From Leptolinea sp964404415 (lineage in GTDB: Bacteria > Chloroflexota > Anaerolineae > Anaerolineales > Anaerolineaceae), in the NCBI GenBank assembly GCA_964404415.1, contig CAYOKC010000073.1:1-18285 (forward strand): 18,285 nt of DNA, given 5' to 3'. Below, piece by piece: positions 8,195 through 16,106 of this stretch. The notes under the pieces were generated by a model. The model made no database searches. It was not told the DNA's origin and saw only the letters and a program-made list of their open reading frames with translations. Position numbers and translations under genes: made by a program. Position 1 is the stretch's first letter, and each line of letters starts with the position of its first letter.

Positions 8195-9877
8195 ATGTCC
8201 AGGTTCAGGTGGCTCAGTATCACTATTGCCTTTCTTATTCTGGCACTGACAACGTCAAATGCTTACGCGCAAACATACCTGTTTCAGGTCGACAGTCTGG
8301 ATGTCAGTGTTTATGCCAATACAGATGGCACGTCATCCATTGACTACCAATTCGTTTTCACCAATAATCCGCAGGCCAGCCCCATCGACTATGTGGATGT
8401 TGGTATTCCCAACAGTTCCTATTCACTCTCCAGAGTGAGCGCGGAGATCAACGGGTCACCCATCTCGGATATCCAACATTCCGAGTATGTGTCACCCGGT
8501 GTCGCGTTGGGGTTGGGTCCCCGCGCCATCCCCCCGGGAAAAACCGGAACTGTCCACGCGCGCATTGATAATGTGAAACGCGTATTTTATCCGTCCACTG
8601 CGGAAGGCGTTGAAGATTACGCCAGCCTCGAGTTTTCACCCACCTGGTTCGGTTCTGAATATGTCACCGGGTCCACAAAAGTAACCGTTACGCTCTTCCT
8701 GCCACCCGGTATCAACCCGGAAGAACCACGCTACCACTCTGTACGCGGGGGGTTCCCCGGTTCAGCCGAACCTGAATCCGGCTATGACGAGGAAGGCCGT
8801 GTTTTCTACCGATGGTCCTCCGATGCCGCGAACGCGCACACCCAGTACACATTTGGCGCCAGCTTTCCGGCGAAATTGATTCCCGCCGATACTATTGTCA
8901 AAGAGCCGCCGATCAAAATTGACTTTGAAGATATCTGCTGCGGCGCAGTTGTTCTGGGGTTCATCGCTTCATTTATCTGGGGTATTTATGAAGCCATCTG
9001 GGGAGCCCAGAAGCGCAAACTCCAGTACCTGCCCCCGAAGATATCGGTGGAAGGCCACGGCATCAAACGCGGTCTGACAGCCGTGGAAGCCGCGGTATTA
9101 ATGGAACAACCAGTTGATAAAGTGATGACCATGATCCTTTTTGGCCTGGTTAAAAAGAACGCTGCCGCGGTCATTTCCAAAGACCCGATGACCATTAAAG
9201 CTGTCGATCCCCTGCCTGAAGGGCTGCAGGAATATGAGAAAACCTTCCTTGAAGCGTTCGGTAAAGCAGAAAAGAAAGAACGCACCAAGAATTTGCAGAC
9301 CATGATCATCAGTCTGGTGAAAAGCATCGGCGAGAAGATGAAAGGTTTCTCACGTAAGGAAACCATCGCGTACTACAAAGATATTATGGAACGCGCCTGG
9401 GCACAGGTTGAGACGGCCGATACTCCAACCGTAAAGACGGAAAAATTCGACCAGTACATGGATTGGACCATGCTGGATGACAAGTTCGGTGACAAAACCC
9501 GCGATGTCTTTCGCTCGGATCCCGTCTTCCTGCCCACCTGGTGGGGACGGTACGATCCCACCTATTCGTCTTCCTCTTCAGCCGGCGGTGGTTTGCACAG
9601 CCCGTCAGTCCCCTCATCCAGCGGTTCGGGCGGTGGAATGCAGCTTCCCTCACTCCCCGGCGCAGATTTTGCCGCGTCAATGGTTGGTGGTATTCAGAAC
9701 TTCTCCAGCAAGGTGGTGGGTGATCTGACGTCCTTCACCAGTGGTGTAACTGATAAGACCAATCCGGTACCGGTTACCCGATCATCAGGTCATAGAGGCG
9801 GCGGTGGCGGCGGTGGATGTGCCTGCGCCTGCGCGTGTGCCGGTTGTGCCTGTGCCTGTGCCGGTGGCGGCCGCTAA
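8195..9877 (+). CDS. Membrane protein with C-terminal poly-Gly and Cys-Ala repeat tail
   Basis: This is a 560-residue protein. Residues 1-25 are a signal peptide (ending AYA-Q). Residues 26 to about 240 are a beta-rich extracytoplasmic domain whose start (VDSLDVSVYANTDGTSSIDY) recalls DUF2207-type proteins. One membrane segment lies at about 248-270 and begins with Cys248-Cys249. A cytoplasmic region of about 180 residues follows, with GLTAVEAAVLMEQPVDKV at 293-310, then a Ser/Gly/Pro-rich linker from about 457. The protein ends in seven Gly and CACACACAGCACACAGGGR: seven cysteines (542, 544, 546, 548, 551, 553, 555) alternating with alanine. The repeat mixes TGT/TGC and GCC/GCG codons. With a signal peptide and one membrane segment the tail should be cytoplasmic. 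A PqqD-radical SAM gene starts 35 bases later. DUF2207-like proteins commonly end in Gly-rich tails; the Cys-Ala tail is what is special. Function unknown. Confidence 0.85.
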   Translation: MSRFRWLSITIAFLILALTTSNAYAQTYLFQVDSLDVSVYANTDGTSSIDYQFVFTNNPQASPIDYVDVGIPNSSYSLSRVSAEINGSPISDIQHSEYVSPGVALGLGPRAIPPGKTGTVHARIDNVKRVFYPSTAEGVEDYASLEFSPTWFGSEYVTGSTKVTVTLFLPPGINPEEPRYHSVRGGFPGSAEPESGYDEEGRVFYRWSSDAANAHTQYTFGASFPAKLIPADTIVKEPPIKIDFEDICCGAVVLGFIASFIWGIYEAIWGAQKRKLQYLPPKISVEGHGIKRGLTAVEAAVLMEQPVDKVMTMILFGLVKKNAAAVISKDPMTIKAVDPLPEGLQEYEKTFLEAFGKAEKKERTKNLQTMIISLVKSIGEKMKGFSRKETIAYYKDIMERAWAQVETADTPTVKTEKFDQYMDWTMLDDKFGDKTRDVFRSDPVFLPTWWGRYDPTYSSSSSAGGGLHSPSVPSSSGSGGGMQLPSLPGADFAASMVGGIQNFSSKVVGDLTSFTSGVTDKTNPVPVTRSSGHRGGGGGGGCACACACAGCACACAGGGR

Positions 9878-9912
9878 CGCAGAAAGCAATCTTCTTGAAC
9901 GGAAAAGCACTT

Positions 9913-11274
9913 ATGGCCTCTGTAACAAATTTCCGGCAATGGTTTGACCGGAACACGTCCCCCGTTAAACCGGGGCTGTATGTGTTTGACCGCAATCAAG
10001 GTTCAGAGAAATGCCGCGCGCACCTGCGCGTCGACCCGGATGGTTTTGGCACACTGCTGGTCAATGCCGCGCGCATATACCATCTGAACCCGACCGCCGC
10101 GCTGATCGCCAGTATGCACTTGAACGGCAAGTTGGAACCGGAGATCATCTCACGGATCGCGCAGGTGTATGCCATCCCTGTTGATCGGGCACGCGATGAC
10201 TATCGTGAGATCAGGGCAACTATTGAGGCGCTGCTGGATCCCGACCCATCCTGCCCGGTGTGCGAATTACAGTTGGAATCCAACCTTCCGTTCAGCGCCC
10301 GCCCCACCGCACCTTACCGCATGGACCTGGCGCTGACCTACCGCTGCAATAACAATTGCGCCCACTGCTACAATGCCCGCTCCCGCAGCTTCCCTGAGAT
10401 GACCACTCCAGAGTGGAAACAGGTGATCAAACGCTGTTGGGAGACCGGGATACCGCATATCATTTTCACCGGAGGCGAACCCACCCTGCGCGATGACCTT
10501 CCCGAGCTTGTTGCCTACGCGCAGTCGCTTGGACAGATCACCGGCATCAACACCAACGGCCGCCGCCTCGCGGACCGCACATTCCTCGATAAATTGATCG
10601 CAGCCGGGTTGGACCATGTGCAGATCACGTTTGAATCCGCGGACCCTGCCACGCATGACCGGCTGGTCTGTCACCCCGGCGCGTGGCAGGAAACGGTGGC
10701 CGGCATCCGGAATGTGACGTCTTCCAGCCTGTACATGATGACCAATACCACCCTTCTACGGGAAAACGCGCCCCAGTTGAAAGAAACATTGAATTGCCTC
10801 AAAGAACTGGGCGTGCCCACCGTGGGGTTGAACGCGTTGATCTATTCAGGCCGCGGTCAAACTGTAGGTACCGGTTTGCCGGAATCAGAACTGCCAGACC
10901 TGCTGCTTAATGCCCGGCGGTTGACCGCGGACAATGGGCAGCGCCTGATCTGGTATACCCCCACGCAATACTGCCACTTTGATCCTTTAACCCTGCAGCT
11001 TGGGGTGAAAGGCTGTACAGCCGCTTTGTATAACATGTGTGTTGAACCGGATGGTTCGGTGATCCCCTGCCAGTCATATTATGAACCGGTGGGCAATTTG
11101 TTGAAGGACCCGTGGAAATCCATCTGGGAACACCCGTTGTGTGTGTCTCTTCGTGAGCGGCGGAATGTTCCCGCTGCCTGCGCCGGTTGCGCTTTACTTC
11201 AGGAATGCGGCGGCGGATGCCCGCTTCATCAACTGGACTCTCAACCGGTACCCATTCCTGTTGAATTTGCCTGA
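9913..11274 (+). CDS. PqqD-like domain / radical SAM / SPASM maturase
   Basis: This 453-residue protein has three parts. Residues about 35-110 are a PqqD-like peptide-recognition domain (RRE): RAHLRVDPDGFGTLLVNAAR, HLNPTAA and a closing helix. Residues about 135-340 are a radical SAM core with the CxxxCxxC cluster motif at Cys145, Cys149, Cys152 (TYRCNNNCAHCYNA) and the SAM-binding GGEP at 187-190. Residues 368-436 are a SPASM domain with Cys368, 376, 386, 423, 426, 432 and 436, ending ECGGGCP. Such enzymes use SAM and iron-sulfur clusters to modify ribosomal peptides or proteins. ATG 9913 is chosen because the recognition domain is complete from there; the frame upstream only reads through the Cys-Ala repeat of the previous gene. 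The ribosome site is weak, suggesting coupling. Substrate unknown; the neighbour's tail is the obvious candidate. Confidence 0.92.
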   Translation: MASVTNFRQWFDRNTSPVKPGLYVFDRNQGSEKCRAHLRVDPDGFGTLLVNAARIYHLNPTAALIASMHLNGKLEPEIISRIAQVYAIPVDRARDDYREIRATIEALLDPDPSCPVCELQLESNLPFSARPTAPYRMDLALTYRCNNNCAHCYNARSRSFPEMTTPEWKQVIKRCWETGIPHIIFTGGEPTLRDDLPELVAYAQSLGQITGINTNGRRLADRTFLDKLIAAGLDHVQITFESADPATHDRLVCHPGAWQETVAGIRNVTSSSLYMMTNTTLLRENAPQLKETLNCLKELGVPTVGLNALIYSGRGQTVGTGLPESELPDLLLNARRLTADNGQRLIWYTPTQYCHFDPLTLQLGVKGCTAALYNMCVEPDGSVIPCQSYYEPVGNLLKDPWKSIWEHPLCVSLRERRNVPAACAGCALLQECGGGCPLHQLDSQPVPIPVEFA

Positions 11275-11291
11275 CCTTTTGGGAGGTAATC

Positions 11292-12452
11292 ATGAAAAAG
11301 TTACAGAGCTTACGAGACCGATTTTTCCCCGCCCCGCGCCGGTTACCTTCCGGTTTTCACCCGTTCCAATCTGCCCCTGAGGTAAACCCGCCATACCGCC
11401 TCCACCTCCGGTTGGAAGATGACGGCACGGGCGTGCTGGTGATCAACGCCAGAACCGTATTGCATCTCAACCAGACAGCAGCGGAAATGGCGTATCACAT
11501 GGTCACTAAAGACCCGGTAGACGTGACCGCGAAGGAAATATCCAAACGCTATAGCGTCCCCTATCAGCAAGCTTTAAATGACAGCCATGACTTCCTTGAC
11601 CGTATTCAATCCATTATCGAAACGCCTCAGCTGGATCCGGTGACATTCCTTGACTTCGACCGCGTTGACCCGTATTCCCAAAAATTATCCGCCCCGTACC
11701 GCCTTGATTGCGCGCTGACGTACAAAACCGGCGAAGAAATTCCGCACACGGCCCCGGTTGAACGTGTCAAGCGGGAACTCCTGACAGAAGAATGGAAGGT
11801 CATCCTGCAAAAAGCCTGGCAGGCCGGTATTCCCCAGGTCGTTTTCACCGGCGGCGAACCCACCCTGCGGCCGGATCTGTGTGAATTGATACAGATCACC
11901 GAAAACCAGGGACAGGTCACCGGGCTGTTGACGGATGGCAATCGATTAGCGGAACATGATTACCTGCACGCGCTGCTGCTATCCGGCCTTGACCACGTGA
12001 TGATCAACCTCGATCCCGAATCCACACAAACCTGGGAAGCCATTAAAGACGTGGCGAATGAAGACCTTTTCATGACGGTGCATCTCACCCTGACCCCAAA
12101 GAACATCAAAGATGCCCGGTCGATCCTTGAAAAGCTGGACCAGAAGATGGGCGACAACCGGAGCCTGTCTCTATCTGTCAGCGATTCCGACCTTTCGAAA
12201 GATATGGCGGAATTGCGGAACTTTGCCGTGCAGCAGGGTTTTGAGATCTCCTGGGACCTGCCTGTTCCGTATTCGGCACTTAATCCCGTCTCGATTGAAA
12301 TGGATCCGGAATTTGAACCCGCCCGCGGCGCCGGCAATGCCTGGCTGTATGTGGAACCCGATGGTGACGTTCTCCCTGGTCAGGGAGTGAACAAGGTTCT
12401 CGGCAATATCCTGACGGATCCCTGGGAAAAAATCTGGGCCAACCGCGGCTGA
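11292..12452 (+). CDS. Cysteine-less radical SAM paralogue (predicted pseudoenzyme) with PqqD-like domain
   Basis: This 386-residue protein aligns along its length with the upstream radical SAM protein. It keeps the PqqD-like domain (LEDDGTGVLVINARTVLHLNQTAA, 41-64), LDCALTY before the cluster site, and FTGGEPTLR (185-193). Where the partner has CNNNCAHC, this one reads TGEEIPHT (146-153), so all three cluster cysteines are gone. At the SPASM site it reads VEPDGDVLPGQ where the partner has VEPDGSVIPCQ, and it ends soon after IWANRG, without the last four-cysteine part. It has only two cysteines, Cys140 and Cys197. It cannot bind the radical SAM cluster in the usual way. Coding sequence is intact, with GGGAGG at 11281-11286 as ribosome site 5 bases before the ATG, so it is maintained, not decaying. 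A binding or scaffolding partner is likely. Confidence 0.88.
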   Translation: MKKLQSLRDRFFPAPRRLPSGFHPFQSAPEVNPPYRLHLRLEDDGTGVLVINARTVLHLNQTAAEMAYHMVTKDPVDVTAKEISKRYSVPYQQALNDSHDFLDRIQSIIETPQLDPVTFLDFDRVDPYSQKLSAPYRLDCALTYKTGEEIPHTAPVERVKRELLTEEWKVILQKAWQAGIPQVVFTGGEPTLRPDLCELIQITENQGQVTGLLTDGNRLAEHDYLHALLLSGLDHVMINLDPESTQTWEAIKDVANEDLFMTVHLTLTPKNIKDARSILEKLDQKMGDNRSLSLSVSDSDLSKDMAELRNFAVQQGFEISWDLPVPYSALNPVSIEMDPEFEPARGAGNAWLYVEPDGDVLPGQGVNKVLGNILTDPWEKIWANRG

Positions 12453-12461
12453 TATCCCTTC

Positions 12462-13220
12462 ATGCGTTTTGAAACGGATATGCATGAACGCTTTGCTGAG
12501 CAGGCAGCCTGGACCCGCCAGGCGCAAAACCTGTTCGTTCAGGCTGCCGGGCTGACGGCTAACAGCGCTGTGCTTGAGGTGGGCTGTGGAACGGGTGCCG
12601 TTCTTTCCTCACTCGCCGGCATCACACCCGCGCGTTACACCGGCATTGACATTCAACCCGGCTTGCTGCGCCACGCGGTGGCCGCGTTTCCCGGGTTCGC
12701 GTTCACCAATGCTGATGGATTTCACCTGCCCTTCGGGAACAATCAATTTGACGCGGTGGTCTGCCATTATTTTTTGCTGTGGGTTAACCATATTCCGGCG
12801 GTCTTACGTGAAATGCTGCGTGTCACGCGCCCAGGCGGATACGTCGCCGCACTGGCTGAGCCCGATTACGGCAGCCGGATTGACTTTCCGGCAGAATTCG
12901 CGGAAGCCGGCCGCGCGCAGCGTGACGCGTTGATCCGCCAGGGAGCCGACCCGGATATGGGGCGAAAGCTGCCGGCCGCGCTTGCTGAAGCCGGCTGTTT
13001 GGAGATCGCGCACGGCATACTGGGTTCGTTTATGCCCGTGCCCCCCACGGAGGAACAAATAAGGTCAGAGCTGTCCATTTTGAAAAACGATCTTTCAGGT
13101 GGTGACTTCCATGCGAAAAGTGACAAACTGCTTGCTTCTGACGCCGAATCACGCCGCCGGAACATCCGGGTACAGTTTGTCCCCACATTTTTTGGCTGGG
13201 GCAAAAAATGGGACCGGTAA
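12462..13220 (+). CDS. Class I SAM-dependent methyltransferase
   Basis: This 252-residue protein is a Rossmann-fold methyltransferase (Methyltransf_11/25 type). Motif I VLEVGCGTG is at 37-45, the acidic end of strand 2 is in TGIDIQPG (about 60-67), and FDAVVCHYFLLWV and LRVTRPGGYVA give the later motifs. It transfers a methyl group from S-adenosylmethionine to an unknown acceptor. It starts 9 bases after the stop of the cysteine-less paralogue with no strong ribosome site, which suggests coupling and membership of the same operon. Nothing in it identifies the substrate, so it may modify the same target as the radical SAM protein or a small molecule. MHERF at residue 7 is an alternative start. 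Confidence 0.87.
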   Translation: MRFETDMHERFAEQAAWTRQAQNLFVQAAGLTANSAVLEVGCGTGAVLSSLAGITPARYTGIDIQPGLLRHAVAAFPGFAFTNADGFHLPFGNNQFDAVVCHYFLLWVNHIPAVLREMLRVTRPGGYVAALAEPDYGSRIDFPAEFAEAGRAQRDALIRQGADPDMGRKLPAALAEAGCLEIAHGILGSFMPVPPTEEQIRSELSILKNDLSGGDFHAKSDKLLASDAESRRRNIRVQFVPTFFGWGKKWDR

Positions 13221-13250
13221 TTTTCACGCAAATTAGCGTATTTTGCTATA

Positions 13251-13279
13251 TTGACACGCGCCAACCGGAGTGCTATTAT
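13251..13279 (+). promoter_or_regulatory. Strong sigma-70-type promoter of the MgtE-like/Nramp operon
   Basis: TTGACA at 13251-13256 and TATTAT at 13274-13279 are separated by 17 bp. TG at 13271-13272, one base before the -10 box, makes an extended -10. It lies 31 bases after the methyltransferase stop, so the cation-transport genes form their own unit. Confidence 0.87.
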
Positions 13280-13308
13280 CTCAAAGCTGTACAATAATTT
13301 AACATTTC

Positions 13309-13329
13309 ACGCCCCGAAGTAAGGGGCGT
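13309..13329 (+). promoter_or_regulatory. Hairpin in the 5' leader of the MgtE-like gene
   Basis: ACGCCCC (13309-13315) pairs with GGGGCGT (13323-13329) around a 7-base loop, between the promoter and the ribosome site AGGAGGTG. A short T-containing stretch (TTGT) follows. It could be a weak terminator of the upstream operon or an attenuator; it is too small to be an M-box riboswitch. Confidence 0.5.
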
Positions 13330-13350
13330 TTGTATGCCAGGAGGTGAAAA

Positions 13351-14604
13351 ATGCCGTTCGTCAGCGAACTAATGGGACGAAAAGTTACCGATATTGATGG
13401 CAACACCATAGGGAACCTGGTAGACCTGATAGCCAACCAGGTCAACATCCCGATCCCCAAAATTACCGCCCTGAGGGTAAAGAAACCTTCCGGTATTGTG
13501 CTTATTCCCGCGGTTGACGTAGCCGCCCTGTTCTCGCCGGTCATCCCGTTGACCAAACACACCAACGAGGTTCTGGAATACACCCTGCGCGATGAAGACC
13601 TTGAACTGGTGGATGATGTTCTCGATAAGCAGATCATCGATACCAACGGTGTGCGCGTGGTGCGTGTCAATGACCTCGAGATCACCCGGGTAAACGGCGA
13701 GTACTATGTCTCCAATGTGGATATCGGCGGAGCAGGTTTGCTGCGCCGCCTCGGGTTCAAACGCCCGGCGGCCGTCATCCCTGATAAAGCGGTGGGGTCG
13801 TTGCCCTCCGGTATGATCTCGTGGGAAGATGTGGAATTGATCTCGCACGATGAGCCCATGCAGTTGAAAGTCCCCAGTGACAAACTCTCCGTGCTGCACC
13901 CGGCAGACCTGGCAGAGATCCTTTCAGACCTTAACCGGCAGGAAGGCAGCAAGCTGCTCGAATCGCTGGATGATGAAACCCTGGCGGATACCCTCGAAGA
14001 GGTGGAACCGGACTTCCAGGCCAGCCTGGTGGAACAACTCCCCAACGAGCGTATTGCTGACGTGCTCGAGGAAATGTCACCGGATGAAGCGGCTGACCTG
14101 CTGGCCGAGCTGCCGGATGACCGCTCGGAACAACTGCTCAACCTGATGGAAAAGGACGAAGCGGAAGATGTGCGCAAGCTGCTCACCTTCCCTGAGGAGT
14201 CTGCCGGCGGTATCATGAACACCGAATTTGTCTCGCTTCCGGTTGACCTCACCGCCGGGCAGGCAATCACCCGCATCCGTGAAACCGCCAACGACGCGGA
14301 AACCATCTACTATCTGTACGTTACGGACGAATCCGACCACCTGCTCGGTGTTTTTTCACTGCGCCAGTTGGTAATGGCCAATCCGAAAAATCATATCAAG
14401 GATTTTATGGAGACCCATCTGATCACCGTTGACCTGACTGACGACCAGGACCACTGCGCCCAGATCATCTCCAAATACAATTTACTGGCAGTTCCGGTTG
14501 TTGATAAGAATAATGTGCTCCACGGCATCGTCACCGCTGATGACGCCCTGGATAAGATTATCCCGACCGCCTGGAAGAAACGCCTCCCCAAGCTGTACCA
14601 TTAA
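13351..14604 (+). CDS. PRC-barrel / MgtE_N / CBS-pair protein, cytoplasmic regulator of a cation transporter
   Basis: This 417-residue soluble protein starts with PRC-barrel-like repeats (SELMGRKVTDIDGNTIGNLV, 5-24, and DKQIIDTNGVRVVRVNDLEI). From about 180 to 290 it has an MgtE N-terminal helical domain rich in short acidic repeats (LHPADLAEILSDL, DVLEEMSPDEAADLLAELP). The MgtE signature PEESAGGIMNTEFVSL leads into a CBS pair to about 410. In MgtE these two domains sense magnesium and gate the channel; here the membrane domain is absent. The next gene, 21 bases on, is a transporter, so this protein probably gates or senses for it. The start is supported by AGGAGGTG at 13339-13346. The domains are clear; the regulatory role is inferred. 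Confidence 0.88.
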   Translation: MPFVSELMGRKVTDIDGNTIGNLVDLIANQVNIPIPKITALRVKKPSGIVLIPAVDVAALFSPVIPLTKHTNEVLEYTLRDEDLELVDDVLDKQIIDTNGVRVVRVNDLEITRVNGEYYVSNVDIGGAGLLRRLGFKRPAAVIPDKAVGSLPSGMISWEDVELISHDEPMQLKVPSDKLSVLHPADLAEILSDLNRQEGSKLLESLDDETLADTLEEVEPDFQASLVEQLPNERIADVLEEMSPDEAADLLAELPDDRSEQLLNLMEKDEAEDVRKLLTFPEESAGGIMNTEFVSLPVDLTAGQAITRIRETANDAETIYYLYVTDESDHLLGVFSLRQLVMANPKNHIKDFMETHLITVDLTDDQDHCAQIISKYNLLAVPVVDKNNVLHGIVTADDALDKIIPTAWKKRLPKLYH

Positions 14605-14625
14605 TTTCCTATCCAGGAGGTGATT

Positions 14626-15888
14626 ATGGCCTTCGTTACCAAATTGAAGCGCTACTGGCCGCGCTTCCTCCTATTGCTGGCCGTTGTCGGCCCCGGGATC
14701 ATCACCGCGAATGTGGATAATGACGCGGGCGGCATTGCCACCTATTCCGTAGCCGGCGCGCATTACGGGTATACCCTGTTGTGGATGATGCCGCTGGTTC
14801 TGCTGGCACTGGTGATCATCCAGGAAATGTCTGCCCGCCTCGGCGTGGTGACGGGCAAAGGCCTGGCGGATCTGATCCGTGAAGGATTGGGCGTCAGATG
14901 GACGACCATCATCCTCGGCATGCTGCTGTTCGTCAACCTGGCGAATACCGTCTCAGAGTTTGCCGGTGTGGCCGCCAGTATGGAAATATTCGGTGTCAAC
15001 AAGTACATCTCAGTTCCCCTGGCGGCTGTCGGGGTGTGGTTCCTGATCGTCAAAGGAAACTATAAAACGACGGAGCGGATATTCCTCATCGCCAGCGCCA
15101 TCTACCTGTCGTATGTGATCTCCGGCTTTATGGCGAAACCGGATTGGATGACCGTTTTCCAGGCGTCTGTCACCCCCAGTTTCCATCTGGATGCCGGCTA
15201 TGTGACCATCTTCGTGACCATCATCGGCACCACTATCGCGCCGTGGATGCAGTTTTACCAGCAATCCTCGATCGTGGATAAAGGTATAAAGGTGGAGGAT
15301 TACAACTTTGAAAAAGTGGACGTGGTGGTCGGCTCGATCTTTGCCGTGGTGGTCGCCGCGTTCATTATGGTAGCCTGCGCGGCTACCCTGTATAAGACCG
15401 GCGCGCGCATCGAAGGCGCCAAAGACGCCGCCCTGGCGCTCGGTCCGCTGGCCGGCGAGAACGCCACCATCTTGTTCGGGCTCGGGTTGCTGAACGCGTC
15501 ACTGTTCTCGGCGGCCATTCTGCCGCTTTCCACAGCGTACACCGTGTGCGAAGCCTTCGGTTGGGAAAGCAGCATCAGCCACGATTGGAAAGACGCGCCG
15601 ATGTTCTTTGGTATCTACACCGCCCTGATCGTTCTAGGCGCGGCAATCATCCTGCTGCCGATCAAATCACTGATCGACGCGATGATGATCAGCCAGACCT
15701 TCAATGGCGTGTTATTGCCTGTCATCCTGGTGACCATGCTCAGGCTGATCAATGACAAACACATCATGGGCAAGTATGTGAACGGCAAGATCTTCAACAT
15801 CCTGGCCTGGACCACCGTGGTCATTCTGATCCTTTTGGCCGTCATTCTTGTCGTAGTTACATTCATTCCCGGAATTATCCCGGGGTAA
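14626..15888 (+). CDS. Nramp (SLC11)-family divalent metal transporter, atypical metal site
   Basis: This 420-residue protein has about eleven membrane segments and the Nramp opening GPGIITANVDNDAGGIATYS (22-41) in TM1. Classical Nramp transporters have DPGN there; this one has DNDAGG. In TM6 the classical MPH motif is replaced by GTTIAPWMQFYQQ (201-213). These departures place it in an Nramp-related branch rather than with MntH. Some branches of SLC11 are reported to carry Mg2+ (the NRMT proteins), and the MgtE-like gene just upstream agrees with Mg2+ or Mn2+. The start is ATG 14626, with AGGAGG at 14615-14620; the GTG at 14620 overlaps the ribosome site. No terminator is clear before the tRNA promoter. 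Confidence 0.88.
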   Translation: MAFVTKLKRYWPRFLLLLAVVGPGIITANVDNDAGGIATYSVAGAHYGYTLLWMMPLVLLALVIIQEMSARLGVVTGKGLADLIREGLGVRWTTIILGMLLFVNLANTVSEFAGVAASMEIFGVNKYISVPLAAVGVWFLIVKGNYKTTERIFLIASAIYLSYVISGFMAKPDWMTVFQASVTPSFHLDAGYVTIFVTIIGTTIAPWMQFYQQSSIVDKGIKVEDYNFEKVDVVVGSIFAVVVAAFIMVACAATLYKTGARIEGAKDAALALGPLAGENATILFGLGLLNASLFSAAILPLSTAYTVCEAFGWESSISHDWKDAPMFFGIYTALIVLGAAIILLPIKSLIDAMMISQTFNGVLLPVILVTMLRLINDKHIMGKYVNGKIFNILAWTTVVILILLAVILVVVTFIPGIIPG

Positions 15889-15903
15889 TTTTGACGAAAT
15901 GCC

Positions 15904-15933
15904 TTGCCAGAAAAAGGCAGTCGGGCTTATAAT
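15904..15933 (+). promoter_or_regulatory. Promoter of the tRNA-Pro gene
   Basis: TTGCCA at 15904-15909 and TATAAT at 15928-15933 are separated by 18 bp, and the tRNA begins 11 bases after the -10 box. Confidence 0.75.
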
Positions 15934-15943
15934 TCAAGTCGTT

Positions 15944-16023
<80 letters not shown>

Positions 16024-16030
16024 AAAGAGC

Positions 16031-16058
16031 AAAAACCACTAATTTTTAGTGGTTTTTT
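16031..16058 (+). terminator. Rho-independent terminator of the tRNA-Pro gene
   Basis: Arms 16031-16042 and 16046-16057 form a 12-bp stem with a TTT loop and a T-run, 9 bases after the tRNA. Confidence 0.88.
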
Positions 16059-16106
16059 GTTATTAATTCGGCTTTTTTCTAAAACCCGCAAGGATATGCG
16101 AAATTA

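Noticed and set aside
9817..9912. N-terminal extension of the radical SAM gene (MCLRLRVCRLCLC...)
   Set aside because: It is the Cys-Ala repeat of the previous gene read in another frame; the family N-terminus is complete from 9913.
13704..14306. 200-residue Ser-rich minus-strand frame, and the 176-residue frame at 13369-13899
   Set aside because: Both are shadows of the well-supported MgtE-like gene; the Ser-rich composition is what antisense of GC-rich acidic coding sequence gives.
15891..15896. TTGACG as the -35 box of the tRNA promoter
   Set aside because: It is 31 bases from the TATAAT; TTGCCA at 15904 has proper spacing.
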